Positions 11,629 through 23,900 of a stretch of DNA of 64,000 bases are shown one piece after another. How positions within the stretch are numbered: the stretch's first letter is position 1; each line of letters starts with the position of its first letter. The DNA is from Sthenelais limicola (Eukaryota; Annelida; Polychaeta; Phyllodocida; Sigalionidae): assembly GCA_942159475.1 (NCBI GenBank), contig OW804098.1, positions 6,238,383 to 6,302,382 of the forward strand. The letters are read 5' to 3'. The notes under the pieces were generated by a model, which made no database searches, had not been told where the DNA came from, and saw nothing but the letters and a program-made list of their open reading frames with translations. A program made the translations under genes and the position numbers.

Positions 11629-12214
11629 AGGCCGATATGATATTTAACAATTACAAAATAAATGCAGTCCTTCAAGGACGTTTTCAGGCGTTGCCTGAAT
11701 TGTTACACCGCCTTGTAATATATGCTTTTCTTAAACACATTTATTCTAATGATATCTCATTATAATTTATAATATATATATATATAATTTCCATAATAGC
11801 ACCCTGTTTAACTCAATGTAGATGAAGATGGCTATTCGAAAATATAGTTGTAATATTGAAATCCTATTCCTCTTGAGTACTGATTGTAATAAATATGAGT
11901 TGAGTGGGTTTGTAGCCTCTCTGAGACGGAGGAATACCCTTTCATTAAATTGATCTCCCATAACTAAAGCATTATGAAAGTCGCAAATATTAATGAACTG
12001 TAAATGTAATATTAAAATGCAAAGGATGTAAATATGTTATATATACGAACAGCGATGTAAATATGTCTTATAGCATACAAAGTCGAGTCGAGATGGCAAT
12101 TCATTTTCTCCTTTTTTTAACCTTGTGAGTTTCTATGTAACACATTGTGTTTATCAAACGTGTACATGTGTATGGAAATCCCTCATTCCAAATACAGTTG
12201 CTTCAGTGAATGTA

Positions 12215-12220
12215 AATAAA
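12215..12220 (+). terminator. Candidate poly(A) signal of profilin-like gene
   Basis: An AATAAA hexamer lies about 960 bp after the profilin stop codon, downstream of an inverted-repeat element in the presumed 3'UTR. Other AATAAA copies exist nearby, so the choice is tentative. Confidence 0.3.
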
Positions 12221-12299
12221 ACTAGAAGAAGTCTATACTGTTGTCTTTCTTGTCTATCTTCTTTCCAATAAGTGAGTAATAAGCCAGCGTTGCACTTGT

Positions 12300-12531
12300 G
12301 GGTCAGGTTTTCAGAAAATGTACAAATGGCAGCTCTACACATTTAGGGAATTCTCCTAAATTAGGCTGAAAAATGAAGAATACGTATATCTGAGTATATT
12401 TGGTATTGCATTGATTTAAAGTATCAGTTCGGTTATGTTAAACAGCATTTTGAAGCTCATTTCTGTCCTAAATGTGGCTTATTTGAGAGGATTGGTGAAG
12501 GCGAATTGTACATTTTCTGAAAATCTGACCC
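12300..12531 (-). repeat. Family A MITE, core variant 1
   Basis: Both terminal repeats are present (GGGTCAGGTTTTCAGAAAAT on the left). It lies just beyond the candidate poly(A) signal of the profilin-like gene. Confidence 0.8.
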
Positions 12532-15200
12532 TTGTGTGTCGCTGGATCTCTTCCAGGCTTAAAATGCTAGTAGAGTTGTAATAATGATATGATTGTGATC
12601 GTATACGTTACTTCTGCAGGAATTAACTATGCTTCTCCGGAGTAGACAAGTAATAGGGAAATACTTTATGAGTTCCCTTGGTCGTCCTCCTCATGTCATG
12701 AGGCTGGGGTCCTTACTTCCCCAGCCTGGCATGCACGGGACATGTTATAAAAAAATGTTTTTAACATTTTTTTATAAAATTTCTTTAATAACTTGTTAAG
12801 GTTAAAACCTAAAAAACCGAAATGGCTGAATTAGAAAAGATACCTCTCCGCATTGTATAAATAGCATAATAAGTCAGGACATGATGAAAATCACAATTAT
12901 ATCAGTATTTTTGTGAATATTGTAACTGTCTGTTTACCTGAATAAATCTGTCCAAAAAAAAATATAAACTTCGAGAGATACATCGAAGTGTTTGTATTAC
13001 AAAACAGGAATATATAAATAAATATAATGAGTAAATAATTATAACCCTCTTCATAAATTAGAGTAGTATATGATAAGTAAGATGGTCGAACTCCGGAATG
13101 TGTAACATAAACTGATAATTAGTTATAAAATAATGAATAATATAATATAGAGAGAAAATGGAACGAGCCGGCAATAATCAAAGATTTATTGGACGAGATT
13201 CGTCCGCATAAGCAGTTCATATAGTACGCATACTATATGAATATTTTCATAGCACCTCTATGGAATTCGCATATAATAAAATATAATATAAGCTGTGAAT
13301 AGCAGCACTCCTGGGCATGCTCTACCACTAAATTATTGTAAAATTATACTTAGATATCTATAAATTGGCAATAAATAACGGAGATTGACCGACACAAACT
13401 CTTACTAAAGTGTTTCTGATTTTATCAAGCAAATTCCCCCGCCCAGGCCATAGTTGGGCCTGGCGCATAGAGCGTATAATAGAGACTGAGAGAGTCGATA
13501 GCTCTCTGCCTGCCGCTAACTCTCGCGCCACCTGGTGTGTGTTTATGTTACCAGTGACTCCACCTGGTGAGCGTTCATCGTTCTACCTCACGACATACCA
13601 GGCGTTGTGTCAACTCTTAAAAGTAAATAGTGTAATAAAAAGCATTTTGTCTTAGGTTGTGTATTCTCCTCCAAACAGATCATCATGATTGCCATTGTTT
13701 ATTATTTTTAAGGATTTTCTACTTGTAAAATTGCATGTGCTGTATTGCTCAATTTAAGTAGTAATACCCACGAGACTTTTTTTATACTACTCACTTATAT
13801 GTTTTTGTTTTGCTTTTATTTATCTCATTTCATTTCCTAACTTACCTAGATTATATATGCTGCTTGTAAGATTATGTATTCCTGCTCATTTTCTAGAAAT
13901 AATGTATTTTATTTCGACTCTCTTATTCCGATGTTGTGTTATATATCTCTATGCTATTTATTTCCCATTCACTACGCTGTACTTTATTTCGACCCTTTTA
14001 TTAAATATTATATCTTTTATTTACTGGGTCTTGTCAAAGTTTAAAAAATGAGAAAAATAATGGACAACTCTACGTCATATCAAAATGTAATTATCAGTTG
14101 ATATGTGAGTGCATGATGTATTGCCTGAACAGGTTGCTCACAACCTTGCCTCTTGTTTATTTCCATTGATGTCGTAATGTCAACTTGGGCTGTACTGCTC
14201 AAGTCACATAGAAATGCACATAAGAGCTCTCTATATTATTCACCCACATGTTCTATTTACTTGTGTTTATCTTTGATTTTTCTTCTTTTTTTTTTCTAAT
14301 CCACTTACATTATATATTTAACATATCTTCCAAATTTTGGTAACAACCGGAAGAAATGGTACCTCGCTGTATCATAAAGGCATGTCGACCAATTTGTCAA
14401 TTTATGTAGTTACTCGTTTATACTCTTCTGTACTCATCGAAAATGGCAAATAAAAAACAACTTATCTTATGTTGAATGTAGCCCCGTTATGGAATGAATA
14501 CGGAATTTGTCTGATTATTTACGAATCTTTAGGAAACTATGGAAAGCTATGGAATATGCGCACAGCATATGTGCCGGGTTTCAGGGAAATTATCTATGTT
14601 TTCACTAAATTATCATGGATCGAGTGTTTTACTTATAAAACAGAAATCATAACAATATTATGTTAATGTTCGGTTGTTTACGATTTTTAAATTTAACAAC
14701 GAAACTAAAAGACCAGGACATGTCTAATGATTACAAGTTTCGACATTAGAAATCAAAGTTTTATAACTGATAAGGTATATAGAGCTATCAGTCAGGGGTC
14801 AGGGCGTTGTTAGGCGATATCAAATTTACTCTCTGACTGACCTGATTGTGATAATGCAACTTGTAAATACATAACCACAATGAACCGTGAACCAGTTGTC
14901 CACCACCGCTACGCAGACATTAAATAAATCAGGTCTTTCCGTGGTTATAGTCCAAGCGTTCCGTGGTTATACATAATCCACGCTCAATATCATTAAGCAA
15001 TGCGGAATTTCGGGAGGAAGGAGAAAATTCAGACGGAGTAAGACAGGGAAGGAAGAGCAGCCGATCAAAAAAGTGTATCGTAGAGTGAAAGAGGTCGAGG
15101 AGGAGGTTTGTATAACGTTTCTGAGCATTCTGATGTCACTGTGTACACGTATAGGCTATATCTGTACCCGTCTGTATGAACAGACTTATAACTTATTCAG
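12532..15200. other. AT-rich intergenic stretch, no gene supported
   Basis: I see only short open frames. The region holds a half copy of the 23483 palindrome (13155-13245) and a GC-richer patch at 13430-13590 with CCACCTGGTG repeated. An exon-like stretch at about 14999-15107 is noted under rejected items. It may contain the missing 5' exon of the J-domain/NACHT gene, but no candidate has matching splice phase. Confidence 0.5.
13155..13245. repeat. Half copy of palindromic element seen at 23383-23617
   Basis: ATGGAACGAGCC, CAATAATCAAAGATTTATTG and GATTCGTCC match one arm of the palindrome at 23483-23617. It is followed by the palindrome TTCATATAGTACGCATACTA then TATGAA, which also occurs near 23386. 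Confidence 0.6.
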
Positions 15201-15209
15201 GGGGTATAT

Positions 15210-15452
15210 GAGTCAGACTTTCAGAAAATGTATAATTGGGAGCTCTACAGTGTAACACATTTAGGAAATTCTGCTAAATTAGGCTGAAAAATGATGAATA
15301 CCAGGTATATTTGAGTATAATTGGTATCAGGTTGATTCAAAATATCCGTTCTGTTGTGTTAAACTCCATTTTAAAGCTCATTTTTGTCTTAAATGTGGGT
15401 TATTTGAGAGGATTGGTGAAGGAGAATTGTACATTCTCTGAAAATCTGACCC
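15210..15452 (-). repeat. Family A MITE, core variant 1
   Basis: First of three closely spaced copies. It is followed by a unique block (GCTACCACTTTGCTAAACAC) that recurs after the copy ending at 16097, so this cluster arose by segmental duplication of MITE plus flank. Confidence 0.8.
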
Positions 15453-15655
15453 ATATAAGACCCGTTTTCGTGCTGCTACCACTTTGCTAAACACTAATGG
15501 GCGTTTTCGCAGAGCGGGTCACATATATATTGGGGTCAGGTCAGTCACATATATTGGGGTCATGTCGGAATGTGTATTAAATTCTGCTACGGTACTAGAA
15601 TAGGCTGACAAAATGATAAATAATGTATAGGCAGAATATGTATCTGTATAATTAT

Positions 15656-15898
15656 GGGTCAGATTTTCGGAAAATGTACAATTCAACTTCGTCAATCTTC
15701 TCAAATAACCCAAATTTCAGACGAAAATAAAGTTCAAAATACAGTTCAACCTAACCAAACCTAACCAAACATTGCTAGAATCAATGCAATGCCGAATATA
15801 CTTGAATTTACCTAGTATTGACCAAATTGCAGCCTGATTTAGCAGAACTTACTAAAAGTGTAGAGCTGCCAATTGTACATTTTCTGAAAATCTGACCC
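15656..15898 (+). repeat. Family A MITE, core variant 2
   Basis: Variant 2 core: AAACATTGCTAGAATCAATG and GCCGAATATACTTG, with ATTGACCAAATTGCAGCC. Two copies of CCTAACCAAA lie side by side inside. Both terminal repeats are present. Confidence 0.8.
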
Positions 15899-16097
15899 AT
15901 TTAGGAAATTCTGCTAAATTAGGCTGAAAAATGATAAATACCAGGTATATTTGAGTATATTTGGTATTAAGTTGATACAAAGCATCCGTTCTGTTATGTT
16001 AAACTGCATTTTGAAGCTCATTTTTGTCTTATAATAAATGTGGGTTATTTGTGAGAATTGGTGAAGATGAATTGTACATTCTCTGAAAATCTGACCC
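15899..16097 (-). repeat. Family A MITE, variant 1, left end missing
   Basis: It begins directly at ATTTAGGAAATTCTGC, where the preceding copy ends, so the two share or lost one terminal repeat. The right terminal repeat is intact (CTCTGAAAATCTGACCC). Confidence 0.75.
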
Positions 16098-16243
16098 ATT
16101 TTTTAGCTGCTACCACTTTGCTAAACACTAATGGGTGTTTTCGCAGAGCGGGTCACATATATTGGGGTCAGGTCGGCAGCTCTAAATATGTATTTAATTC
16201 TGCTACGGTACTAGAACAGGCTGACAAATGATAAATAATATAT

Positions 16244-16482
16244 GGGTCAGATTTTCAGAAAATGTACAATTGGCGATTCTACACATTTAGTAAATTCTGC
16301 AAAATTAGGCTGCAATTTGGTCAATACTAGGTAAATTCAAGTATATTTTGGCATTGCATTGATTCTAGCAATCTCTTTGGTTAGGTTAAACATCATTTTA
16401 AACAACTTTATTTTTGTCTGAAATGTGGGTTATTTGAGAGGATAGGTGAATATGAATTGTACTTTTTCTGTAAATCTGACCC
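16244..16482 (-). repeat. Family A MITE, core variant 2
   Basis: The core matches variant 2 in reverse (GCATTGATTCTAGCAATCTC). Both terminal repeats are present. The preceding flank repeats the block found before 15656. Confidence 0.8.
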
Positions 16483-17205
16483 ATAGAGGCAGAATATGTA
16501 TCCGTATATTTGACATACGTGTGGAGCGCGGTATGGTAAATTATTTCTAGAAGCATTTTTGGTAGTTGGTACTTTTTATATGTTGGCTGGAACTACATAA
16601 AAGGGTACGTACTGTACCATACACAATCTTTATCAATTTCATGTATCAATTTTATTTCCAATATTCACGGTTACATCATTCTTTTTGGAAAAAGGGAGAA
16701 GCACTCCACAAATCACTTCATTATACATCCTTCTGAGAAAGGCTATGTTTCTCAGGTCTTCCAGGCATCCCTGAGTTTGTGTTTACATTAATCTTCATTT
16801 GATAACCCATCTCTATTTCATGAATATAGTGTCAAGAATTAGGATTTCTCCAAAAACCTACCCTCCATTATATCCTCCTTGTGGCCTAGACATTCCTTCT
16901 TTCTCAATTTGTTTCTTAATTATATAATACTCCCTATTTCTTTGGTTATTTTGGAATGAAATCATTTTTTATATTAAGGGAGAGCTGTTTTTGAGAGGTA
17001 ATAGGTAAGGGTTCTTAACAAAATTAGATATGCTGGGACAACCAACCTGCAGTTCAGCATTATTTCATGCAGTTGAGATTGATTTATTGGTAAAATGTTG
17101 TATTGTCATAGCAAACAGTTTTATATCGATATATTATTTTTATTCATTTTTTGGAGAGTGATCTGATTACTTTACGTTCTGCTATACATGTACACTGATG
17201 ACTGG

Positions 17206-17238
17206 TTCCGGCTCTGATCCTACATCCCGACAAGAATC
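17206..17238 (+). pseudogene. Fragment of the J-domain exon
   Basis: CTCTGATCCTACATCCCGAC followed by AAGAA is identical to the J-domain exon around 20996-21022. GTTCCGG lies on its left, as in the exon but with 7 bp missing between. A stop follows soon after. It is too short to function and looks like a partial duplicate or a paralogue remnant 3.8 kb upstream of the real exon. Confidence 0.6.
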
Positions 17239-17431
17239 TCTCTAGAACAGGGAAATTTCTTAATTTCTAAATTCACTGGAAAAATCATTTTCATCAAGAG
17301 GTTGATTAATGTCTAGAACTATCTATTTATATACTATACTTTTGCCTATATGATATGCATGATACTGTGCAAACTAAGTACTTGTTTTATTTAGTATCAT
17401 TTCTGTGTGACCAAGTTGTATATAGTATATG

Positions 17432-17490
17432 TAAATGTGGGTTATTTGAGGGTATTGGTGAAGGAGTATTGTACATTTTCTGAAAACTTG
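17432..17490 (-). repeat. Family A fragment (right end only)
   Basis: About 60 bp of the F-end half: GTGGGTTATTTGAGGGTATT, then GGTGAAGG and the start of the terminal repeat. Confidence 0.6.
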
Positions 17491-17603
17491 ATCTTGATTC
17501 CACAATCATTCTTGAGGCTTTTTGCCATCTGAAGTTAGAGTCTAACGGTTCTGACATAGGACCCATAATACATAATTATCCCACCAATATTTCTTTGAAA
17601 GTA

Positions 17604-17829
17604 AAGGGTGGTCTCCAATGGCTGCGGTAAGCTCTGCGGTAAGCTCTGCGGTAAGCTCTGCGGTAAGCCTTGCGATGGTTTGTGCTGGTTCTGTAGCTGG
17701 AGAGGAATGACGAGGTCCTGCCTACATGGTTCACTGGCCATGTAGGCAGGACCTCATCACTTCTCACCATCACAACACCATCACAAGGCTTACCGCAGAA
17801 CTTACAGCAGCCAGTGGAGACCACACTTA
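17604..17829. repeat. Foldback element (family C copy 2) with expanded 12-bp repeat
   Basis: Ends AAGGGTGGTCTCCAATGGCT and its reverse complement. The left arm has four tandem copies of GGTAAGCTCTGC or close variants; the right arm and copy 1 have one or two. The inner palindrome CTACATGGTTCACTGGCCAT then GTAGG forms the hairpin tip. Confidence 0.7.
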
Positions 17830-18169
17830 TGTCTACATTCTGGCATTTACTATTGCAGCTAAATGGCGAGCAAGGATCCCTTTGCAGGGAAAAGACAAGT
17901 AGAAAGTAGGGTTGAGCGGCAGAAATCCGAGATACAGCGGTAAGAGTTTTAACATTTAATTCAGCTTTAATACATGAAGGCACTAGATAGTGTCAAGGTG
18001 GTCAATGTCATGTTCAATGAGTTCTTGTGTTTTATTCTATTGCCTGAATTATCCTGTATAATGTGCCATGACCAGGATGAGTGAGTAAGTGAGTTTGGTT
18101 GATTTATGCCCTTATCAACACATTTAAGATGGTTATATCAAGGGCGGGAGTGCTAAGAGGGAGGCAGTT

Positions 18170-18550
18170 TATGATCATACCCAGGAAATAGAGACAGCTA
18201 GAGAAAAAGGAAGAGAGGGTGGCACTTTATTGTCATACCCAGGAAATAGAGATAGAGAAGAATGGAGAGAGAGACAGAGAAAAAGAGACAGAAAGGCACT
18301 TTATTGTCATACCCAGGAAATAGAGATAGAGAAGAAGGGAGAGAGAGACAGAGAAAAAGAGAGAGAAAGGCACTTTATGGTCATACCCAGGAAATAGAGA
18401 TAGAGAAGAAGGGAGAGAGAGACAGAGAAAAGAGACAGAAAGGCACTTTATGGTCATACCCAGGAAATAGAGATAGAGAAGAAGCGAGAGAGAGAGAGAC
18501 AGAGAAAAAGAGACAGAAAGGCACTTCATGGTCATACCCAGAACCATGAC
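18170..18550 (+). repeat. Minisatellite, about 74-bp unit, about five copies
   Basis: Units begin GGCACTTTAT at 18221, 18295, 18369 and 18442 and GGCACTTCAT at 18520. Each continues TGTCATACCCAGGAAATAGA (or a G variant) and then a GA-rich stretch. The long open frames on both strands are a by-product of the repeat. Confidence 0.85.
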
Positions 18551-18650
18551 CAGGATGAGGTTGTGGTACTAAGATAGTTAGACAATGCAGCCTGGAGAGC
18601 TTAGTTAGTAGAGCACCAGAGATGTAATGAATGATGCATTTGTACATATA

Positions 18651-18871
18651 AGTCAGATTTTCGGAAAATGTACAATTGGCAGCTGTACACCTTTAGTAAA
18701 TTCTGCAAACTTGGTCAATACTAGATAAATTCAAGTATATTTGGCATTGCATTGATTCTAGCAATCTTTTTGGTTAGGTTCAACTGCATTTGGACTTTAT
18801 TTTCGTCTGAAATTTGGGTTATTTGAGAGGATTGGTGAAGTTGAATTGTACATTTTCTGAAAATTTTACCC
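18651..18871 (-). repeat. Family A MITE, core variant 2
   Basis: Variant 2 core in reverse (GCATTGATTCTAGCAATCTT). The right terminal repeat has decayed to AAAATTTTACCC. Confidence 0.75.
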
Positions 18872-19904
18872 TTATGTTTGCACTAGCAACAGGTTCAAAC
18901 TCATTATTTCTTCGGGGATGTTGCAATATCACACGTTTTTATTTCATCGGAGGACCGATTGTGAGTTGTTTCCGCACAACTGCAAAACTGCACAATCAGC
19001 AGGCAGTTCAGCATTGTTTCATGCAGTAGGAGTCAAATATGCTAAAAACCAAGTATACTTGAAACTAACATATCACTGATATTTGGGTTTCTCCTCTATC
19101 CAAAGTCATCTCTAAAGACGAATTATCTCTAAATATGAGTTTTGCAGGTTTTTGTATGTGTTTTTAACAATTTCAGTGATTTTGGTGGAGGTTGCATTAT
19201 ATACCGTTACAACTGAAATAGTTCCCATTTCTGTCAATTTTATATTCATTGCATTAGGTTCAACAGTGCTGAGTGCCTAGCTGTGTCCATTTGCCTTCAA
19301 TTTGTAGTCTTTTTTTATGTTTTCGTTCGTCTGACTTTGATCTAATATTTGTTCTATTGGATAAATCACCATTATTTATTTAACAAAATATTTTTTTAAC
19401 AAAATTTTATTGACAAATATTTCACAGTTTGTGATACATTTCAATTCGCCAACTATGAGATTCAAACAAAACAATTTCTTTACATTACCGTCACGTTTAC
19501 AATATACTTTGTCCTCTTCATGATAAGACCCAGTTTTTAATTTGTATCGAAGTAAGGTGGGTCGCTTGCATATCTTTTGCCCGGGTTGTTGAATCAAAGA
19601 TATGGTAAAGGATTGGAAAAAAACCCTTACTATTAGTTTGGTTATTTGTATTAATCACTAGCTCTCGGGCTATGGTGTGCCCTTCATCAGTTTATAATTT
19701 GTTCCTATTAATACATAAACTAATATCTATTTCTATAATTTGTATCGACTCCCGTTTTTTACAGGATTTTTGAGTGATTTATGCAAAAGACCTGTTTGTT
19801 ATAATGTTCTCTTCATTTGGCTGCTTAGCGCTGATTGTAGCATAAATACAATGAACTAAATTTCAAGACAGTGTATTAAATATATGCATGCATTTCTGTG
19901 GCCA
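18872..19904. other. AT-rich intergenic stretch, no gene supported
   Basis: No exon with recognisable coding content. GCAGTTCAGCATTGTTTCAT at about 19003 also occurs with one change at about 17051, again hinting at duplication between this segment and 17.0-17.3 kb. Confidence 0.45.
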
Positions 19905-20140
19905 TGCTATAGAGTAAATTTAGCTAATTTACCACCCAGAAATATTGCTAACTTCTTTTTTTTTTCAAAAATAAAAATTTCAAACGTAAAATATAGAAAT
20001 ACTCACTAGATATCCTAATGTTTACTATCATTGGAATCCACTTGATCTCATCTTTTCAAATATGATGATATGACAAAATCCATTTTTTGCTATTTGTGAC
20101 CCATTCTCCTGTAACACATCACATATATCATTGAAATGAC
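19905..20140 (+). repeat. Dispersed repeat, copy 2 (pair with 1870-2115)
   Basis: Same order of blocks as copy 1, including CTTGATCTCATCTTTTCAAA then TATGATGATAT. It lies directly before a family A copy. Confidence 0.55.
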
Positions 20141-20156
20141 ATGTTCAGCAATATGT

Positions 20157-20371
20157 GGGTCAGATTTTCAGAAAATGTAGCATTCACCTTCACCAATCAT
20201 CTCAAATAACCCAAATTTAAACAAAAATCAGGTTCAAAATACAGTTCAACATAACCAGAGAGATTTATTCAATGAATACAATACAGAATACACTCAAATA
20301 TACTCAGTATATATACTCTTCTTGAGAGATGTGTAGAACTGTAGATTTTGCATTTTCTGAAAATCTGACCC
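20157..20371 (+). repeat. Family A MITE, core variant 3
   Basis: Shares the variant 3 core (AGAGATTTATTCAATGAATA) with the copy at 10279. First of three family A copies in 740 bp. Confidence 0.8.
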
Positions 20372-20407
20372 ATGTAAAGGGTCAGATTTTTTAAAAATTA
20401 ATGTACT

Positions 20408-20646
20408 GGGTCAGATCTTCAGAAAATGTACAATTCGCCTTCTTTAATTCTCTCAAATAACCAACATTTAAAGCAGAAATGAGCTTCAAAATGCAGTTTA
20501 ACATAACAGAACAAATAATTATTATGAATCAACACGACACCAAATATACTCAGATATTCCAGGTATCCATCATTTTTCAACCTAATTGAGCAAGATTTCC
20601 TAAATTTGTAGAGCTGCCAATTGTGCATTTCCCGAAAATCTGACCC
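20408..20646 (+). repeat. Family A MITE, core variant 1
   Basis: Complete, with left end GGGTCAGATCTTCAGAAAAT and right end ATTTCCCGAAAATCTGACCC. Confidence 0.8.
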
Positions 20647-20667
20647 CTGTACAGTGTGTATGTAAAT

Positions 20668-20893
20668 GGGTCAGATTTTCAGAAAATGTACAATTGGCAG
20701 CTGTACACATTTAGTAAATTAGGCTGCAATTTGGTCAATACTAGGTAAATTCGAGTATATTTCGGCATTGCATTGATTCTAGCAATCTGTTTAGTTAGGT
20801 TGAACTGTATTTTGAACTTTATTTTCGTTTGAAATTTGGGTTATTTGAGAGGATTGGTGAAGGCGAATTGTACATTTTCTGAAAATCTGACCC
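20668..20893 (-). repeat. Family A MITE, core variant 2
   Basis: Complete. Its right end lies 15 bp before the splice acceptor of the J-domain exon, so the acceptor's upstream sequence was supplied partly by the element. Confidence 0.8.
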
Positions 20894-20908
20894 AATAACG
20901 TGTTGCAG

Positions 20909-23900
20909 CATCCTCACGTCCCGCAGTGACTCCGATATTCTCGCGTTACCATACGGCGCCACCGAGAAACAGCTGAGACGCCAGTTCCGGAGACTGGCTC
21001 TGATCCTACATCCCGACAAGAACAAACACCCGGGGGCAGAGCAAGCATTCAAGGGTCAGTTTGTATTTCTTCTATTTATAACTGCATTCCTTGCTCAAAT
21101 CATCCAAGAGTTATGTATAGGGGATGCTTTCTTATGAAGTGGGTGAGTTCGCTAGATAATGTACAATTTGCCTTCACCACATCTTCTCAAATAACCCAGA
21201 TTAAAATGAAAATAAGATTAAAAGCTATACTATGATATAACCAAACAGATGTTTTAAATCATTTTGTAATTGACATGTATCAATAATTTTATCAGGATTT
21301 AATTGTTGTTTCTCTCATTGTTAATCGTTTAATAATGTAACCATCTATTCCGTAAAAAAAACTCCATTTGTCTATGAATTTCTGATAGGAAGCATGCTGA
21401 TGGACAGGTTGTTTGGGAAATCACAGTTTATGCTTGGTTCATGCTTGGTTCATGCTTTACTGATACAAGACAAAACCTTTAACAAAACTTTAAAACAATG
21501 CAAAGTTATAATGAAAAACACCAAAGCTGTAATAAAGACAAATAGAGGATAAGATTATGCTTTAGGATGGTTTATTCAATAGAATACCAACGTTTCGGAG
21601 CTTACATTACTCCTTCTTCAGAATATAATTTTAAGACTTTAAAAACATGAATGTTGTCCGATGGACATTGTTGAAATAAGTGTGAAATTGGTCTTTTCCA
21701 GCTCTAGCCAATGCCTTCCAACACCTCACAAGTGGTACAGCAACAGGTGGGTTTATCCATATTTCATGGAAATCAATCTTCATTTGGGTCAGATGTTCAG
21801 AAAATGTACAATTAGTAGCTCTACATATTTGGGAAATTCTGCTAAAAGAATTATTAATTATCGGTACATCTGAGTATATTTGGTATTGCATTGATTTAAA
21901 GTATCAGTTCTGTTATGTTAAACTGCATTTTGGAGCTCATTTCTGGCTTAAATGCGGGTTATTTGAGAGGATTGGTGAAGGCGAATTGTACATTTTCTGA
22001 AAATCTGACACATTTACTTCAAGGGACATAAATAGTTTACCTTACCGAATCAATTATTTCCTATCAATACACAGAGACAATGTATGGGAATTATTTAAAA
22101 TACTTTGGGGAAAATGATTATTTTCAATTTCAGCAAAAATGATACTTCATTCATGTTTCTGTTACCTTTGGTAAAACTCTTTAAAATGCTATTAAAATGT
22201 TTCTAACATATACCATATTTCTAATACATAACAAGCAAAGTTGTAAACTCTGATCGAATGCTTTAACAGTTGCAAAAGAAACCGTGAATAAATCGGTTAG
22301 AAGATGTGTAATGATAACACCCAAACTTGTAATATAACAAGAATTAGTTAACAGTGATTAGTTTACATTTATTTATTTCCGGTTCATACAGAAGTTTGCG
22401 TTTCTAAGGGAAACGAATATTGATGTCAGTTAAATGTAAAGTTCGAGTGGGAGGGATAGTAGGAGGGAGAGGAAGGGGAGACAGAAAACATGAAATCCCT
22501 ATCCCATATATGACTGGTCACTCCCCTGTAATTCTGTTGGTCCCTTTAACACCTTTGCATATGAGGCATCTTACTTCTCAACTTGCCACTTTAATTCACA
22601 CATGGTCTACCCTTTAATTCACACCTAAACGCCATCCCCTCCCCCCCCCCCCCCAGCCATTACCAGCATGTTTCTGATCCCATCTGTTGATATCAGAATC
22701 AACAGATTCTTCACACTGATATCCAGGATGGGAGGAACCAAGATGCTATCAATGATTGACAGACATCACCCCAATCTATTCAGATTAATGTTATCTCATC
22801 AATCTAAAAAACAAAAATGACCTAGGACTTGAATTTGAGTGGGGCTTTTATTTGAGTCCAATGAGGTTTGGTACATTTTCACTCCAGGTGAAATTTAGTC
22901 TAAAAAAGAATATTAGCCAAACATACTTTTGCTAGGAAATGAATGAGACTAAAGGTAACAATATCGTTTGCCCTGGAAGAGACTTGCGGGAGACATTGAC
23001 GAGTTTATAGAGATGTAACAATAGTATTGTATTCTTCCACTGGTCATCCTTAATGTTTTTAAATCCTTTTGTTGCATCTAATCATACTTCTTTTAATTAT
23101 GTCTTAAAATTGTAAGAGCGCAGATGGCAGGTATTTGAATAAAGTCTGTTGCAAAAAAAAAAAAAAAAAAAAGAAAAAAGGTAACAATACTTGCACAACT
23201 TATTTCAGAATACTCGGTGCCTGGAAGCTATGGTGACGATGATGATTGGGAGGATTACTGGCCTGGTGAAGACATACTTGAAGGTACACATTGTGGTTAA
23301 CATTCTTATTCTCATTAAACATAAAACATCATTATTATATGTGCATTCCATATAAGATGTGCTATAAGTGGGGTGCTATAAAGATATTCATATAGTACCC
23401 ATACTATATGAACTACTTTGTCACCAACTCCACATTTGTTGCCACATTTATGCACAAGTTTCATGCCCATGTACTAAATATAGAATGGAACTCGCCTGCA
23501 ATAATCGAAAGATTTATTGGACTTGATTCGTCCACATAAGCACTCTGCCTAGGCATTGTGCTTATGTGGACGAATCTTGTCCAATAAATTTTTGATTATT
23601 GCCAGCTCGTTCCATTCTCTCTATTTATATCAGTCTATGCATCACAACATGTACAATTCGCCTCCATCAATGCTCGTAAATAGCCAAATTGCGAGAATCC
23701 AACGTATACTTTCATATCCCTATTCAGTATTTACTGATTAACAGAATGCCTCTTCTATTTCAGCTGTAGAAAGGCACCATCAACTGCTGTCTAGAAACAT
23801 CATGCAAGTCTTCATTCCATACATAGGCAATGGAGTCCATATAGACCTGGCCCACAATTTCGTTACTACTTCAATCCTAGTGAACCCTATAGATTGCTTC

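Noticed and set aside
13410..13655. 81-residue frame in a GC-richer patch with a plausible start and donor (ATGTTACCAGTGACTCCACC then TGGTGAGC)
   Set aside because: The donor phase (1) does not fit the J-domain exon and no other downstream exon accepts it.
14999..15107. Exon-like charged stretch (GRRKFRRSKTGKEEQP, KEVEEE) as a possible 5' exon of the J-NACHT gene
   Set aside because: Its possible donor leaves phase 0, while the J-domain exon needs phase 2, and the donor GTTTGT is weak.
18233..18647. Long frames on both strands across 18.2-18.6 kb
   Set aside because: They read through a 74-bp minisatellite rich in GA; the repeated Ser/Leu and Glu/Arg peptides are artefacts.
23483..23617. 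Hairpin with GGACGA and GATTCGTCC considered as a hammerhead ribozyme
   Set aside because: The conserved CUGAUGA core and GAAA elements are not in place.
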